DNA of 64,000 bases, from NCBI GenBank assembly GCA_963650485.1, contig CAVJLN010000003.1, positions 1-64,000 on the forward strand. Direction: 5' to 3'. Each line of letters begins with the position of its first letter. Position 1 is the stretch's first letter. The position numbers and the translations under genes were made by a program. Under the pieces are notes generated by a model. The model was given only the letters and a program-made list of their open reading frames with translations, had not been told where the DNA came from and did not search any database. Positions 17,497-25,807 of the stretch are shown here, in pieces. Source of the stretch: Suilimivivens sp963650485 (GTDB taxonomy: Bacteria; Bacillota; Clostridia; Lachnospirales; Lachnospiraceae).

Positions 17497-17826
17497 ATGA
17501 ACCGATTTACAACGAAATTTAACCGTTATGAATATCGTCATTTCCCGGTAAGGATGGCGTATCTGGTCTGCCCGGTGCTTCTGGTACTGTTCTGGCTGAT
17601 GATTCATTCCGTGGATCAGTCAAATGTGGACAGGCAGCGGGACAGTCTACAGAATGCGATTGACAGGGATATCATTCATTGCTATGCCGTGGAGGGCTTT
17701 TATCCACCGAGCCTTTCCTATATAGAAGAGCATTATGGACTGACCTATGATGAGGATCTGTTTTTTGTGGATTATCAGCCGGTGGGATCTAATATACGGC
17801 CGGATGTTACGATCCTTTTGAAGTAA
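17497..17826 (+). CDS. Small single-span membrane protein of the pseudopilus operon
   Basis: 109 aa. A hydrophobic span at about residues 20-40 follows a basic N-terminus (RYEYRHFPVR). An outside domain follows with QRDSLQNAIDRDIIHCYAVEGFYPPSLSYIEEHYGL, here described in full as residues 52-85, which resembles the N-terminal helix and loop of minor pseudopilins (YPPSLSYL is a frequent string there). I do not recognise a named family. It lies 105 nt after the GspF gene. Confidence 0.7.
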   Translation: MNRFTTKFNRYEYRHFPVRMAYLVCPVLLVLFWLMIHSVDQSNVDRQRDSLQNAIDRDIIHCYAVEGFYPPSLSYIEEHYGLTYDEDLFFVDYQPVGSNIRPDVTILLK

Positions 17827-17828
17827 AG

Positions 17829-17887
17829 CCTGAGTAAAACTCAAGTTGCATCAGCAACGGTTTTACGAAGGTGATCTGAACAGTTGC
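17829..17887. repeat. Dispersed palindromic repeat, long class
   Basis: GAGTAAAACTCAAGTTGC, ATCA, GCAACGGTTTTACGAAGG then ATCTGAACAGTTGC. It has nested stems GTAAAAC/GTTTTAC and GTTGC/GCAAC. Nearly the same as 63802-63868. It begins 3 nt after the stop of the preceding small gene and separates it from the next gene of the operon. Confidence 0.8.
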
Positions 17888-17947
17888 AAAAACAGAGTGG
17901 TAATCGAAAGCATAAATGCCAGATGAATTTATGAATGGATGAGGTTT

Positions 17948-18457
17948 ATGAATCAGAAGCAGGATCAACATATTGTAGATGTTCTTTTTGTCATTGGGCT
18001 GTTCTGTATATTTGCCCTTTCTTCGATCTCTTTGATTTCGGTCGGTGCAAATATCTACCGCAAGACGGTGACACATATGAACGAAAATTTTAATACGAGA
18101 ACTTCATTGTCTTATGTGGTAGAAAAGATTCGTCAGGCAGATACAGAGGGAGCGGTATCGGTCGGTACATTCGAAGGAAACCCGGCGGTGATTCTTTCTT
18201 CGGAGGTGAACGGAACTGCGTATCATACTTATATTTATGAATACCAGGGAATGCTGAAGGAACTGATGGAACGTAATGATACAACGCTTCCGGCGTCCGC
18301 AGGACAGGATATTCTGGCAATGGAGCAGTTTGAGCTTACGGCGGTTCATGATCATCTGGTTCGATGTTCGATGAAAACACCGGAGGAAAATACCATAAGC
18401 TTCTATATTTGTATTCGATCAGGAGGAGTTGAAGATGCCGACGAAAAATTCTTCTAA
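17948..18457 (+). CDS. DUF4860-like pseudopilus-operon protein
   Basis: 169 aa. One hydrophobic segment at about residues 14-36 (VLFVIGLFCIFALSSISLI) near the N-terminus and an outside domain with beta-type sequence. It fits the DUF4860 proteins found beside GspF-like genes in Lachnospiraceae, as I remember the family. Two starts are possible, ATG 17939 and ATG 17948; I list the second because GAGG lies between them. Its 3' end overlaps the next gene by 23 nt. Confidence 0.75.
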   Translation: MNQKQDQHIVDVLFVIGLFCIFALSSISLISVGANIYRKTVTHMNENFNTRTSLSYVVEKIRQADTEGAVSVGTFEGNPAVILSSEVNGTAYHTYIYEYQGMLKELMERNDTTLPASAGQDILAMEQFELTAVHDHLVRCSMKTPEENTISFYICIRSGGVEDADEKFF

Positions 18458-18899
18458 ATCCGGAGTGTTTTTGATGGAACTGATTCTTTCGATCCTGTTC
18501 TTTTCGATTGCGGCAGCAGTCTGCGTGAAGCTGTTTGTGACTTCTCACCAACTGAGCGACCGGAGCGTGAACTTAAATCATGCGGTTGCTATGGCAGAAA
18601 GTATTGCCGAGGCTTTTTATGGGTGCAATGGGAATGCCGGAGAACTGGAGAGCTTGTTCCCGGAGGCAGAGATAGATCAGACAGATGATCAGGCGATATT
18701 GACAATCAACAATGCGAATGACGGACTGGGTGCGTTTGTGAAAATCAATACATCGGGAGAGCGGATAGCGTGTGAGATCCGTATTGGGACGCTGCAGCAG
18801 ATCATGGATTGCCGGAAACAGAGGACAGAATTTGATTCCATTTATGAATTGCAGCTTACTTTGTTTCCACAGGGGGAATGGATGGATGAAACGGAATAG
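18435..18899 (+). CDS. Prepilin-like (pseudopilin) protein
   Basis: 154 aa. N-terminus MPTKNSSKSGVFLMELILS: a short basic leader, then G-V-F-L-M-E, matching the prepilin peptidase site with Glu at +5, and a hydrophobic helix FLMELILSILFFSIAAAVCV. A globular domain follows. This is a pseudopilin-like subunit. ATG 18435 has a full AGGAGG at 18421-18426 inside the previous gene, and the gene overlaps its neighbours on both sides (23 and 14 nt), a tight operon. Confidence 0.8.
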   Translation: MPTKNSSKSGVFLMELILSILFFSIAAAVCVKLFVTSHQLSDRSVNLNHAVAMAESIAEAFYGCNGNAGELESLFPEAEIDQTDDQAILTINNANDGLGAFVKINTSGERIACEIRIGTLQQIMDCRKQRTEFDSIYELQLTLFPQGEWMDETE

Positions 18900-19278
18900 G
18901 GATTTTGGACTGAGCATCGGAGCACCGTCCATTGTAATAATCATGGTGATCCTGTGTCTGGTCTGTTTTGCGGGACTGTCGATTGTGAGTGCCAATGCAG
19001 ATCTCACGTTAAGCCGTAAGCTGGCAGAGCGCACAAGCGCATATTATCAGGCCTGTAATGAAGCGCAGGAGGATCTGTGGGAGACATCAAAAAAAGAGCC
19101 TTTGGAAGACTCTTTTTCCTGTGATTATGTGATAAATGAAAACCAGATTTTAACGGTAAATGCATCCTTTTCAGAAACAGCGTCCGGAGAGCGGAGTTAT
19201 ACGATTACCCGGTGGCAGGTCGTTACCACACAGACACCGGAACTGGAGCAGTCCTTACCGGTCTTTGCTGGCAACTAA
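18886..19278 (+). CDS. Membrane-anchored pseudopilus-operon protein
   Basis: 130 aa. N-terminal basic residues then a hydrophobic segment (APSIVIIMVILCLVCFAGL) without a clear prepilin cleavage site, and a small outside domain starting with an alpha-helical heptad-like stretch. The start ATG 18886 has AGGGGG upstream and overlaps the preceding gene by 14 nt. It resembles the PilX/GspK-like last gene of pseudopilin clusters in place and layout only. The 3' end overlaps the convergent sortase gene by 24 nt. Confidence 0.7.
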   Translation: MKRNRDFGLSIGAPSIVIIMVILCLVCFAGLSIVSANADLTLSRKLAERTSAYYQACNEAQEDLWETSKKEPLEDSFSCDYVINENQILTVNASFSETASGERSYTITRWQVVTTQTPELEQSLPVFAGN

Positions 19279-20085
19279 TACACCGTGGATGACGGTTCGG
19301 TTGTTGGTGTGAAGACCATGACAGGTAGATAAGGTAATGAGTTGTGTGTCCTCGGTCGGGAGTTTATCCAATATGGTGTCATTCCGGTAGGAATCTGCAG
19401 CATCCCTGATGTACTCCACGTAATCAGTCTGTTCTTCTGTAGTCTGGGTCAGGTCGTAGGTATGGGAAGAGTCATTGGTAATATAGGCGGCACAGATCTC
19501 ATACATCATTACTTTATCCCTGGTAAAAATATAAATATAAGGATCCTCCTCAATAATGGAAGGATCGTTCAGGAGCTTCTTGAGGGAACCGAACATCGTT
19601 CCGTTTCTCATGTTATGACCGTAAATAATCGTGTTGAAGTGAGAAAAGTCCGGCTTATTCAGGAAGTCCATAAAGATGGCTCCGGAGCTGTTCTTGACGT
19701 TTTCAAAGGTGTAATGCGTATAATAATCGTTGTCAATGCCACGGACGATCGGATAACTCAACTCTAACGGTGCGTAGTAAATCCATCCGACAAAGTCCTC
19801 ATTGATCTTCGTAAGAGTATCGTAATCAATATCAAGATTGACAGCGATCTGAGGTCCTTCGATGATTTCTTCCACAACTTCCTCGGTACTCTCACTGTCA
19901 GCAGTATCCTTGATTTCCTGTGCTGCTTCGACAGAATCCTGTGTTACCGTTGCGTATTTCTCCAGATTTTCATAAGTATTAATTCCCTTCTGATATTCTC
20001 TGCTTAAGAGAACAATGTTTGTTGCGGCAACCACCATCAGAAGTAGTGATGCAGCCAATATAATTTTCCAGATCAGCTTTTTCAT
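19255..20085 (-). CDS. srtB: Class B sortase
   Basis: 276 aa. N-terminal membrane anchor (about residues 5-25), an acidic stalk with EIKDTADSESTEEVVEEI-like composition, then the sortase barrel. The catalytic His is in IIYGHNMRNGTMFGSL, Cys in LITLSTCHG near residue 255 and Arg in NNRTVIHGVL. It would attach proteins with an NPQTN- or related C-terminal signal to the cell wall, or assemble a surface structure; no substrate with a sorting signal is seen in the window. I chose the internal Met over an upstream TTG because GAGG is well spaced before it. Stop overlaps the convergent pseudopilus operon. Confidence 0.92.
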   Translation of the reverse strand: MKKLIWKIILAASLLLMVVAATNIVLLSREYQKGINTYENLEKYATVTQDSVEAAQEIKDTADSESTEEVVEEIIEGPQIAVNLDIDYDTLTKINEDFVGWIYYAPLELSYPIVRGIDNDYYTHYTFENVKNSSGAIFMDFLNKPDFSHFNTIIYGHNMRNGTMFGSLKKLLNDPSIIEEDPYIYIFTRDKVMMYEICAAYITNDSSHTYDLTQTTEEQTDYVEYIRDAADSYRNDTILDKLPTEDTQLITLSTCHGLHTNNRTVIHGVLVASKDR

Positions 20086-20248
20086 TGCATTCCTCTTTTT
20101 AAACAATGTATTGTGAGTAGTATTCTGAATGGATATATTTTACACTATAATACGGTAAAAATCTATATACAAAAAATGATCTGCTGTTCTGAATGAAATT
20201 CCAATTCCATATCATATAATAAAGAAATATTCCGAAAAGGATAGCGAT

Positions 20249-20851
20249 ATGCTGAATTACATCTGGGCAGTAATGATTGTGATGGGGATTATCTATGGTG
20301 CAATCACGGGTCATATGAAAGAGGTTACCGAGGCTGCGTTACAAAGTGCACAGGATGCAGTCACATTATGCTTTGCCATGACAGGAGTTATGGCATTCTG
20401 GGTGGGACTCATGCAGGTGGCAGAGGAATCCGGGCTGATTGCAAAGCTTACCAGAATGCTGTCACCATTTATTTCATTCATGTTTCCGCAGATTCCACAG
20501 GGCCACAAATCCAGGGATTATATCTCAACGAATATGATTGCAAATGTGCTTGGACTGGGATGGGCCTGCACTCCGGCCGGTCTAAAAGCCATGGAAGAGC
20601 TGGCAAAATTGCAGGAGGAGCGTGGTGTTCCCGAAGAAAAACGCCACTATGCCAGTAATGAAATGTGCACGTTTCTGATTCTCAATATTTCTTCCTTGCA
20701 GCTTATTCCGGTCAACATGATTGCATACCGGACCCAATATGGAAGTGTGAATCCGGCAATCATTATTGCGCCCGCTATGATCGCGACAGCGGCAGGGCTG
20801 CTCGTCTCAATCCTGTATTGCAAAGCAAAAGATAAATTGGTATACTTTTAG
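20249..20851 (+). CDS. spmA: Spore maturation protein A homologue (nucleoside-recognition/Gate domain)
   Basis: 200 aa membrane protein with about five spans. GHMKEVTEAALQSAQDAVTL, the Gate-domain segment FWVGLMQVAEESGL, NMIANVLGLGWACTPAGLKAM and FLILNISSLQLIPVNMIAYR are typical of SpmA. SpmA and SpmB act together in spore core dehydration in Bacillus; here spmB does not follow, the next gene is an unrelated ABC-F ATPase. RBS GAAAAGGA. A -10-like TATAAT lies at 20146-20151 but I see no good -35. Confidence 0.88.
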   Translation: MLNYIWAVMIVMGIIYGAITGHMKEVTEAALQSAQDAVTLCFAMTGVMAFWVGLMQVAEESGLIAKLTRMLSPFISFMFPQIPQGHKSRDYISTNMIANVLGLGWACTPAGLKAMEELAKLQEERGVPEEKRHYASNEMCTFLILNISSLQLIPVNMIAYRTQYGSVNPAIIIAPAMIATAAGLLVSILYCKAKDKLVYF

Positions 20852-20882
20852 GAAAAAACAAGCGGATATTAACGGAGATAAA

Positions 20883-22856
20883 ATGAGATATCAGATTAGA
20901 CATGCACTGGTACAATACGGTGCAGAAACCATTATAGAAGATGTAAATTTTGACATACATGATCATGAGAAAATTGCCATTGTAGGACGCAATGGCTGTG
21001 GAAAAACTACCTTACTAAAACTGATCGCCGGGGATATTACCATGGCCAACATTGACAGTGATGAAACCTGCGGTATCAGTATGGCCGGAAGTCAGAAAAT
21101 CGGGTATCTGCGGCAGATCAGCTTTGAAGATCAGGAAATTTCTGTAGAAAATGAAATTTTGAAGGTGTTTGAACCGGTATTTGCCTGTGAACGCAGGATG
21201 AAAGAGCTTACGGACATCATGGAAACCGATCATGATCAGAAGTGGATGTATGAGTACTCCTCTCTACAGGATCAAATGGAGGCAATGGGAGGCTATACAT
21301 ATCGTCGTGATATGGAAACGATGTTCCAGAAGTTTGGCTTTGACCTGAAGGATATTACCCGACCGATCGGAACATTTTCCGGAGGACAGCAGACCAAGGT
21401 GGCTTTTATCAAACTGCTTCTGAGCCGTCCGGACATTATGCTTCTGGATGAGCCCACGAACCACCTGGATCTGCCAACGATTGAATGGCTCGAAGGATAT
21501 TTAAAGAACTATAACAAGGCAGTTGTGATTGTTTCCCATGACCGGATGTTTTTAGACCGCATCATTGATGTAACTTATGAAATTGAATATCATCGGATCA
21601 AACGGTATCCGGGCAACTATACAACCTTTATGAAGTTAAAGGAAGAGGCTGCTTTAAAGCAGGAAAAGGACTACGAGGAGCAGCAGAAGGAGATCAGGCG
21701 TCTCGCCGAGTGGATTGAGAAGTGGAAGAATACCCCGACCAAAGTAGCTTCGGTGCATTCCAAAGAAAAGCAGTTAGAGCACATGGTTCTGATCGAGAAG
21801 CCCCGCAGATTTGACACCAAGGCATTCCGCGGTCAGTTCCTTCCGAGGACAACCAGTTATACCGATGTACTGACTCTGAAAGCGCTGGAAATCGGATACG
21901 ATCATGTCCTGAGTAAGGTATCCTTTACCCTCAAAAAGGGAGAGCGTGTCGCTATTATCGGGGAAAACGGAAAGGGAAAATCTACCCTGTTAAAGACTCT
22001 AATGGGACAGCTTCCTCCTCTTGGGGGAAGCTATACTGTTGGAACCGGTGTGGAGGTTGGTTATTTTGACCAGCAGGCAGCAGTCGCAGAAAGTATGTAT
22101 CCGGATAAGACTGTGCTTAATGATTTCTGGGACATGTATCCGACCTTGAAGGAAGTAGAGGTGCGTAATGCATTAGGAAGCTTCCTTTTTACCGGAGAAG
22201 AAGTATTTAAGACGCTCGGACAGCTTTCCGGAGGAGAAAAGGTACGTCTTGCCTTGTGTAAGATGTTTAAGATGCGGCCGAATCTTCTGATTCTGGATGA
22301 GCCGACGAACCATATGGATCTCATTGGCAAGGAAGCATTGGAAAATATGTTGAAGAATTATACCGGAACGATTCTGTTTGTTTCCCATGACCGTTACTTT
22401 ATCAAGGAAATCGCAACCGGAATGCTTGATTTTAAGCAGGATAAAACGGTCTTTTATGACTGTGGTTATGAGGAATATCTGGAACGCCTGCAGAAGGAAG
22501 AGTTGAAGCAGCAACAGTTGAATCAGGCAAAGGAAGAGGCAGAACGAAACGAAAAGAAATCGGACAAAACACCAACATTGAATGATGTTTTTGACAAGAA
22601 GACCTATTATAATCCCGGCAAAATTCTGTCCCGCTTAAAGCAGCAGATGGCAAAGTACGAAAAGCAGTTGGAAGAAAGCGAACAGAGACTTGCAGATTTG
22701 CAGATGCAGATCATGGATCCGGCACTGGCTTCCGACTACACGAAGCTTATGGAGCTTGAAGAGCAGAAGCAGAAGGAAGAGCAGAATCAGGAAAGCCTTC
22801 TTGAACGGATGCTTGAGACAGAAACTGAACTGGAGGAGATGCAAGAAAAAGGATAA
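20883..22856 (+). CDS. ABC-F family ATPase
   Basis: 657 aa with two ABC domains on one chain and no membrane segment. Domain 1: Walker A GRNGCGKTT near residue 37, signature FSGGQQTK, Walker B MLLDEPTNHLD. An interdomain helical linker at about 255-310 (KQEKDYEEQQKEIRRLAEWI) is the ABC-F tRNA-interaction region. Domain 2: GENGKGKST and LSGGEKVRLAL, LILDEPTNHMD. A Lys/Glu-rich coiled coil forms the last 100 residues, as in Uup-like proteins. ABC-F proteins act on the ribosome, either as translation factors or for antibiotic protection; which one cannot be told here. It starts 32 nt after spmA; a terminator follows. Confidence 0.9.
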   Translation: MRYQIRHALVQYGAETIIEDVNFDIHDHEKIAIVGRNGCGKTTLLKLIAGDITMANIDSDETCGISMAGSQKIGYLRQISFEDQEISVENEILKVFEPVFACERRMKELTDIMETDHDQKWMYEYSSLQDQMEAMGGYTYRRDMETMFQKFGFDLKDITRPIGTFSGGQQTKVAFIKLLLSRPDIMLLDEPTNHLDLPTIEWLEGYLKNYNKAVVIVSHDRMFLDRIIDVTYEIEYHRIKRYPGNYTTFMKLKEEAALKQEKDYEEQQKEIRRLAEWIEKWKNTPTKVASVHSKEKQLEHMVLIEKPRRFDTKAFRGQFLPRTTSYTDVLTLKALEIGYDHVLSKVSFTLKKGERVAIIGENGKGKSTLLKTLMGQLPPLGGSYTVGTGVEVGYFDQQAAVAESMYPDKTVLNDFWDMYPTLKEVEVRNALGSFLFTGEEVFKTLGQLSGGEKVRLALCKMFKMRPNLLILDEPTNHMDLIGKEALENMLKNYTGTILFVSHDRYFIKEIATGMLDFKQDKTVFYDCGYEEYLERLQKEELKQQQLNQAKEEAERNEKKSDKTPTLNDVFDKKTYYNPGKILSRLKQQMAKYEKQLEESEQRLADLQMQIMDPALASDYTKLMELEEQKQKEEQNQESLLERMLETETELEEMQEKG

Positions 22857-22887
22857 ACTAACTAAGATCAACTAAGATCCAGACATC

Positions 22888-22926
22888 AAAAAAGCAACCG
22901 CCCAAGCCAAGAGCAGGTTGCTTTTT
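22888..22926 (+). terminator. Rho-independent terminator after the ABC-F gene
   Basis: AAAAAGCAACC pairs with GGTTGCTTTTT (11 bp) around a 16-nt loop, with the T run within the right arm. It separates the ABC-F gene from the HipBA promoter. Confidence 0.92.
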
Positions 22927-22937
22927 ATAAATCGAGA

Positions 22938-22947
22938 TAATATATTA
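22938..22947. promoter_or_regulatory. Candidate HipB operator, distal
   Basis: The palindrome TAATATATTA (within ATAATATATTAT) is repeated exactly at 22979-22988. The centres are 41 bp apart, about four helical turns, so two dimers would lie on the same face of the DNA. This one lies upstream of the -35 box. Confidence 0.5.
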
Positions 22948-22955
22948 TTCCAAGC

Positions 22956-22990
22956 TTGATAAAAATTGCAATTCGGGCTAATATATTAGC
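22956..22990 (+). promoter_or_regulatory. hipBA promoter with embedded operator palindrome
   Basis: TTGATA at 22956-22961 and TAATAT at 22979-22984 are separated by 17 nt. The -10 box is part of the perfect palindrome GCTAATATATTAGC (22977-22990), so a repressor bound there would block polymerase. Start of transcription would fall about 22990-22992, at the A of the hipB ATG (22991), so the mRNA may be leaderless; indeed no Shine-Dalgarno sequence precedes this ATG. Confidence 0.65.
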
Positions 22991-23272
22991 ATGATTAATT
23001 TATATCAAAAAACATGGAAAGAAATTAATACAGAGATTGCAGAGAGAATGGTTCAGCTTCGCAAGAGAAAGAAACTTTCACAGAAGAGTCTTGCCCTAAG
23101 ATCCGGTGTAAGTCTCGGATCGTTAAAACGGTTTGAACAAACGGGGGAGATTTCACTTCAGTCGCTTACAAAAATAGCTATAGCACTTGAAGTAGAGGGA
23201 GAACTTGAAGAATTATTTGGCAAGGTACCATTTGCTTCCATTGAGGAGGTAATTCATGCACAGACTAAATAA
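22991..23272 (+). CDS. hipB: HipB-like XRE family antitoxin/autorepressor
   Basis: 93 aa. An HTH_3 fold spans residues 15-75: ERMVQLRKRKKLSQKSLALRSG, split here as helix 1 and 2, then VSLGSLKRFEQTGEISLQSL. It would bind the HipA kinase and repress its own promoter. ATG 22991 is directly after the -10 palindrome without ribosome binding site. An internal Met at residue 20 would truncate helix 1. Its end overlaps hipA by 17 nt. Confidence 0.85.
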   Translation: MINLYQKTWKEINTEIAERMVQLRKRKKLSQKSLALRSGVSLGSLKRFEQTGEISLQSLTKIAIALEVEGELEELFGKVPFASIEEVIHAQTK

Positions 23273-24383
23273 GATTGATGTTTTTTATCATGACAGACAG
23301 GTTGGAACCATGGCCTTGTATGAGAACAGGCTGGCAGCATTTGAATATGATGGGGAATGGCTGCGGGATGGTTTCTCAATCAGTCCATTTTCACTACCAC
23401 TGGAAAAGAAAGTTTTTGTACCAAAGATAGATCCCTTTGAGGGACTTTTCGGTGCATTCGCAGACAGTTTGCCGGATGGATGGGGACGTCTTCTGGTAGA
23501 TCGTCTGATGAGAAGAAACGGACTTAACCCACAGACAATTGGCAGTTTGGAACGACTGGCTATTGTCGGTAATTCTGGTATGGGCGCATTAACCTACCGT
23601 CCCGTCATTCTAATGGAAAATGTGCAGGGTGATTTGTCACTGGATGAAATTGCAGGAGAGTGCTCGCGGATTTTAAATACAGAATCGAGTGAAAATTTAG
23701 ATTATTTATTTGCAAAGGGAGGGTCCTCAGGAGGAGCGCGGCCTAAAATATTAACGAAGGTTGGAGAGGAAGACTGGATCATTAAATTTCCGTCATCAGA
23801 TGACAGTCAGGATATAGGAAAACAGGAATATGATTATGCACTTTGTGCACAGGCATGTGGGCTGAATATGGAAGAAGTAAGACTGTTTCCTTCAAAAAAA
23901 ACAAAAGGGTATTTTGGAACAAAACGTTTTGACAGAAGGGGAAAAGGCGAGGAAGGAAAGGTTCATATGGTATCGGCAGCAGGGCTTTTGGAGACTTCTC
24001 ATAGAATACCCAATCTGGATTATGATATTTTAATGAAACTTACACTCCAGCTTACCAGATCAATGGAAGAATGTGAAAAACTCTACCGACTTATGTGCTT
24101 TAATGTATTTGCCCATAACAGAGATGATCACTCGAAGAATTTTACTTATCTCTATGAGGAAAAAGCACAAAGATGGATCTTATCACCAGCGTATGATCTT
24201 ACTTATTCTAGTTCTCTTGGAGGCGAGCATGCCACTACGGTTAACGGAAATGGAGTGAATCCGGGAATGGAAGATATTCTTGCGGTTGCTGAAAAGATAG
24301 GACTCAATGTTGCAAAGTCCCAAAAAACAGCTAACGAAATAAGGGAGTGTGTTTATGAAATGTTAGGGGAATATATTCGGTAA
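23256..24383 (+). CDS. hipA: HipA-like serine/threonine kinase toxin
   Basis: 375 aa. N-terminal HipA domain with FSISPFSLPL and FEGLFGAFADSLPDGWGRLL (the usual F-x-NLLPEG-like region). Then the kinase lobe: GGSSGGARPKIL near residue 155 (activation/ATP loop), the ATP lysine in WIIKFPSS, catalytic segment FNVFAHNRDDHSKNF near 285 with the Asp-Asp-His-x-x-Asn pattern, and SPAYDLTYS with the metal-binding Asp. In E. coli HipA phosphorylates glutamyl-tRNA synthetase and causes persistence; the target here is unknown. The active site looks intact. RBS GAGGAGG lies within hipB. The stop is one base from the convergent MATE gene stop. Confidence 0.9.
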   Translation: MHRLNKIDVFYHDRQVGTMALYENRLAAFEYDGEWLRDGFSISPFSLPLEKKVFVPKIDPFEGLFGAFADSLPDGWGRLLVDRLMRRNGLNPQTIGSLERLAIVGNSGMGALTYRPVILMENVQGDLSLDEIAGECSRILNTESSENLDYLFAKGGSSGGARPKILTKVGEEDWIIKFPSSDDSQDIGKQEYDYALCAQACGLNMEEVRLFPSKKTKGYFGTKRFDRRGKGEEGKVHMVSAAGLLETSHRIPNLDYDILMKLTLQLTRSMEECEKLYRLMCFNVFAHNRDDHSKNFTYLYEEKAQRWILSPAYDLTYSSSLGGEHATTVNGNGVNPGMEDILAVAEKIGLNVAKSQKTANEIRECVYEMLGEYIR

Positions 24384-24384
24384 C

Positions 24385-25740
24385 TTACACTCTCCTCATT
24401 TCCCTCCGGTAAATTGCCTGAAAATAAATAATTTCAGCCGTCGCAGTAATGGTCCAGGAGAAGATATAGAGCAGGTACAGGGACGGAATGGTTTTAAAGT
24501 AGGCGAAGATGGTATAAATCCAGATCACACGGAAGACGCAGGAGCCCATAATCACGATAAAGGTGGGGACAACCGTCCTGCCAAGTCCACGGGAGGCGGC
24601 GATGGTACAATCCATAAAGGCAGAGAATGCATAGGATACACTCATAATTTTAAGGCGGTACATGCCAAGTTCGATTACCGCAGGATCAGAAGTAAATAAT
24701 AACAGGAAATTAGGACCCATAAAGAGGATCGTAAGTCCGAGAATCAGTCCGATAAAGAAGGAATAGGACAGACTTACAAAGTAACTCTTTAAGACGCGGT
24801 CCTTTTTCTTTGCACCGAGATTCTGTCCCATGAAGCTGCTGCAGGCAACATAAAAGGCAGCCATGACTTCATATACCGGTCCGTCTGCATTGGCGGCAGC
24901 AGAATTGGCGGCAACCATGGTTGCCGAGAAGCTGTTTACACCAACCTGGACGAAGAGATTCGCGAACATGAAGACCATATTTTGTAAGCCGGAAGGAAGT
25001 CCCAGCTTTAAAATGGCAGTCAGCTTATCCTTTATGACAAGAGAGTCTAAGGACTGGCGGCGTAAGGCAATGGTATATACCCTGTCTCCATGTGTAATGG
25101 CATAAGTGATTAATATGGCAGAGATGTACTGGGAAATAATACTTGCAATGGCAACACCGGCAACATCCAGATGAAAGACAATCACAAGCAGCAGATTCAA
25201 GGCAATATTGATCGCTCCGGCAATGGACAGGAAATAAAGAGGTTTCTTCGTATCCCCGGCAGCGCTCAGAACAGCATTGCCGCAGTTATACACACCAACA
25301 GCGGGGAGTCCCAGGAAATAAATTCGCAGGTACAGAACGGCTCCATCAATCAACTCCGGCTTGGTATTCATTAATGTTAGGATGCCACGGGCACTTGAAA
25401 TTCCGATTATGAGAAGGAGGATTCCCATGCAGAGACAAATCACGTAGGCTGTTGTGATGGTTTCCTTCGCTTCTTTTTTATTACCACTGCCAATATGAAG
25501 TGCAACGAGTACATTGATTCCACCGCCGACCCCAATTAAAAAGCTCGTAAATAAAGTTACAAGTATTGAGGTGGAGCCGACAGATCCAAGTGCATTGCTT
25601 CCGGCAAACTTACCGACAACAGCAATATCTGCCATATTGAAGAGGACCTGTAAGAGGTTGCTCAGCATTAATGGCAGACTAAATAAAAATATCTTTTTTC
25701 CTAAAGAACCCTCAGTCAGGTTCTGCTCTAACTGTCTCAT
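24385..25740 (-). CDS. MATE family multidrug/organic cation efflux protein
   Basis: 451 aa with twelve predicted membrane spans in two similar halves. N-terminal LTEGSLGKKIFLFSLPLMLSN, split over residues 7-27, and VGKFAGSNALGSVG near 40 are characteristic of the NorM/DinF group. It would exchange Na+ or H+ for drugs or metabolites. RBS GGGAG before ATG 25740. It follows the MATE-ATPase fusion on the same strand by 63 nt, separated by a short palindromic repeat. Confidence 0.92.
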   Translation of the reverse strand: MRQLEQNLTEGSLGKKIFLFSLPLMLSNLLQVLFNMADIAVVGKFAGSNALGSVGSTSILVTLFTSFLIGVGGGINVLVALHIGSGNKKEAKETITTAYVICLCMGILLLIIGISSARGILTLMNTKPELIDGAVLYLRIYFLGLPAVGVYNCGNAVLSAAGDTKKPLYFLSIAGAINIALNLLLVIVFHLDVAGVAIASIISQYISAILITYAITHGDRVYTIALRRQSLDSLVIKDKLTAILKLGLPSGLQNMVFMFANLFVQVGVNSFSATMVAANSAAANADGPVYEVMAAFYVACSSFMGQNLGAKKKDRVLKSYFVSLSYSFFIGLILGLTILFMGPNFLLLFTSDPAVIELGMYRLKIMSVSYAFSAFMDCTIAASRGLGRTVVPTFIVIMGSCVFRVIWIYTIFAYFKTIPSLYLLYIFSWTITATAEIIYFQAIYRREMRRV

Positions 25741-25786
25741 TTCATTACTCCCGAAGGGCTTTATTTATCTTATTGCAGCTATTCTG

Positions 25787-25807
25787 GTAACTATTCAGAA
25801 TGGTTAC
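25787..25807. repeat. Minimal palindromic repeat between two MATE genes
   Basis: GTAACTATTCAGAATGGTTAC: only the outer arms of the long repeat class are left. On the minus strand, its GTAAC supplies the TAA stop of the MATE-ATPase fusion gene (25804-25806). Confidence 0.75.

Noticed and set aside
20883..22856. Antibiotic resistance ABC-F protein
   Set aside because: The family is clear but no feature here separates ribosome-protecting resistance proteins from housekeeping Uup-like factors.
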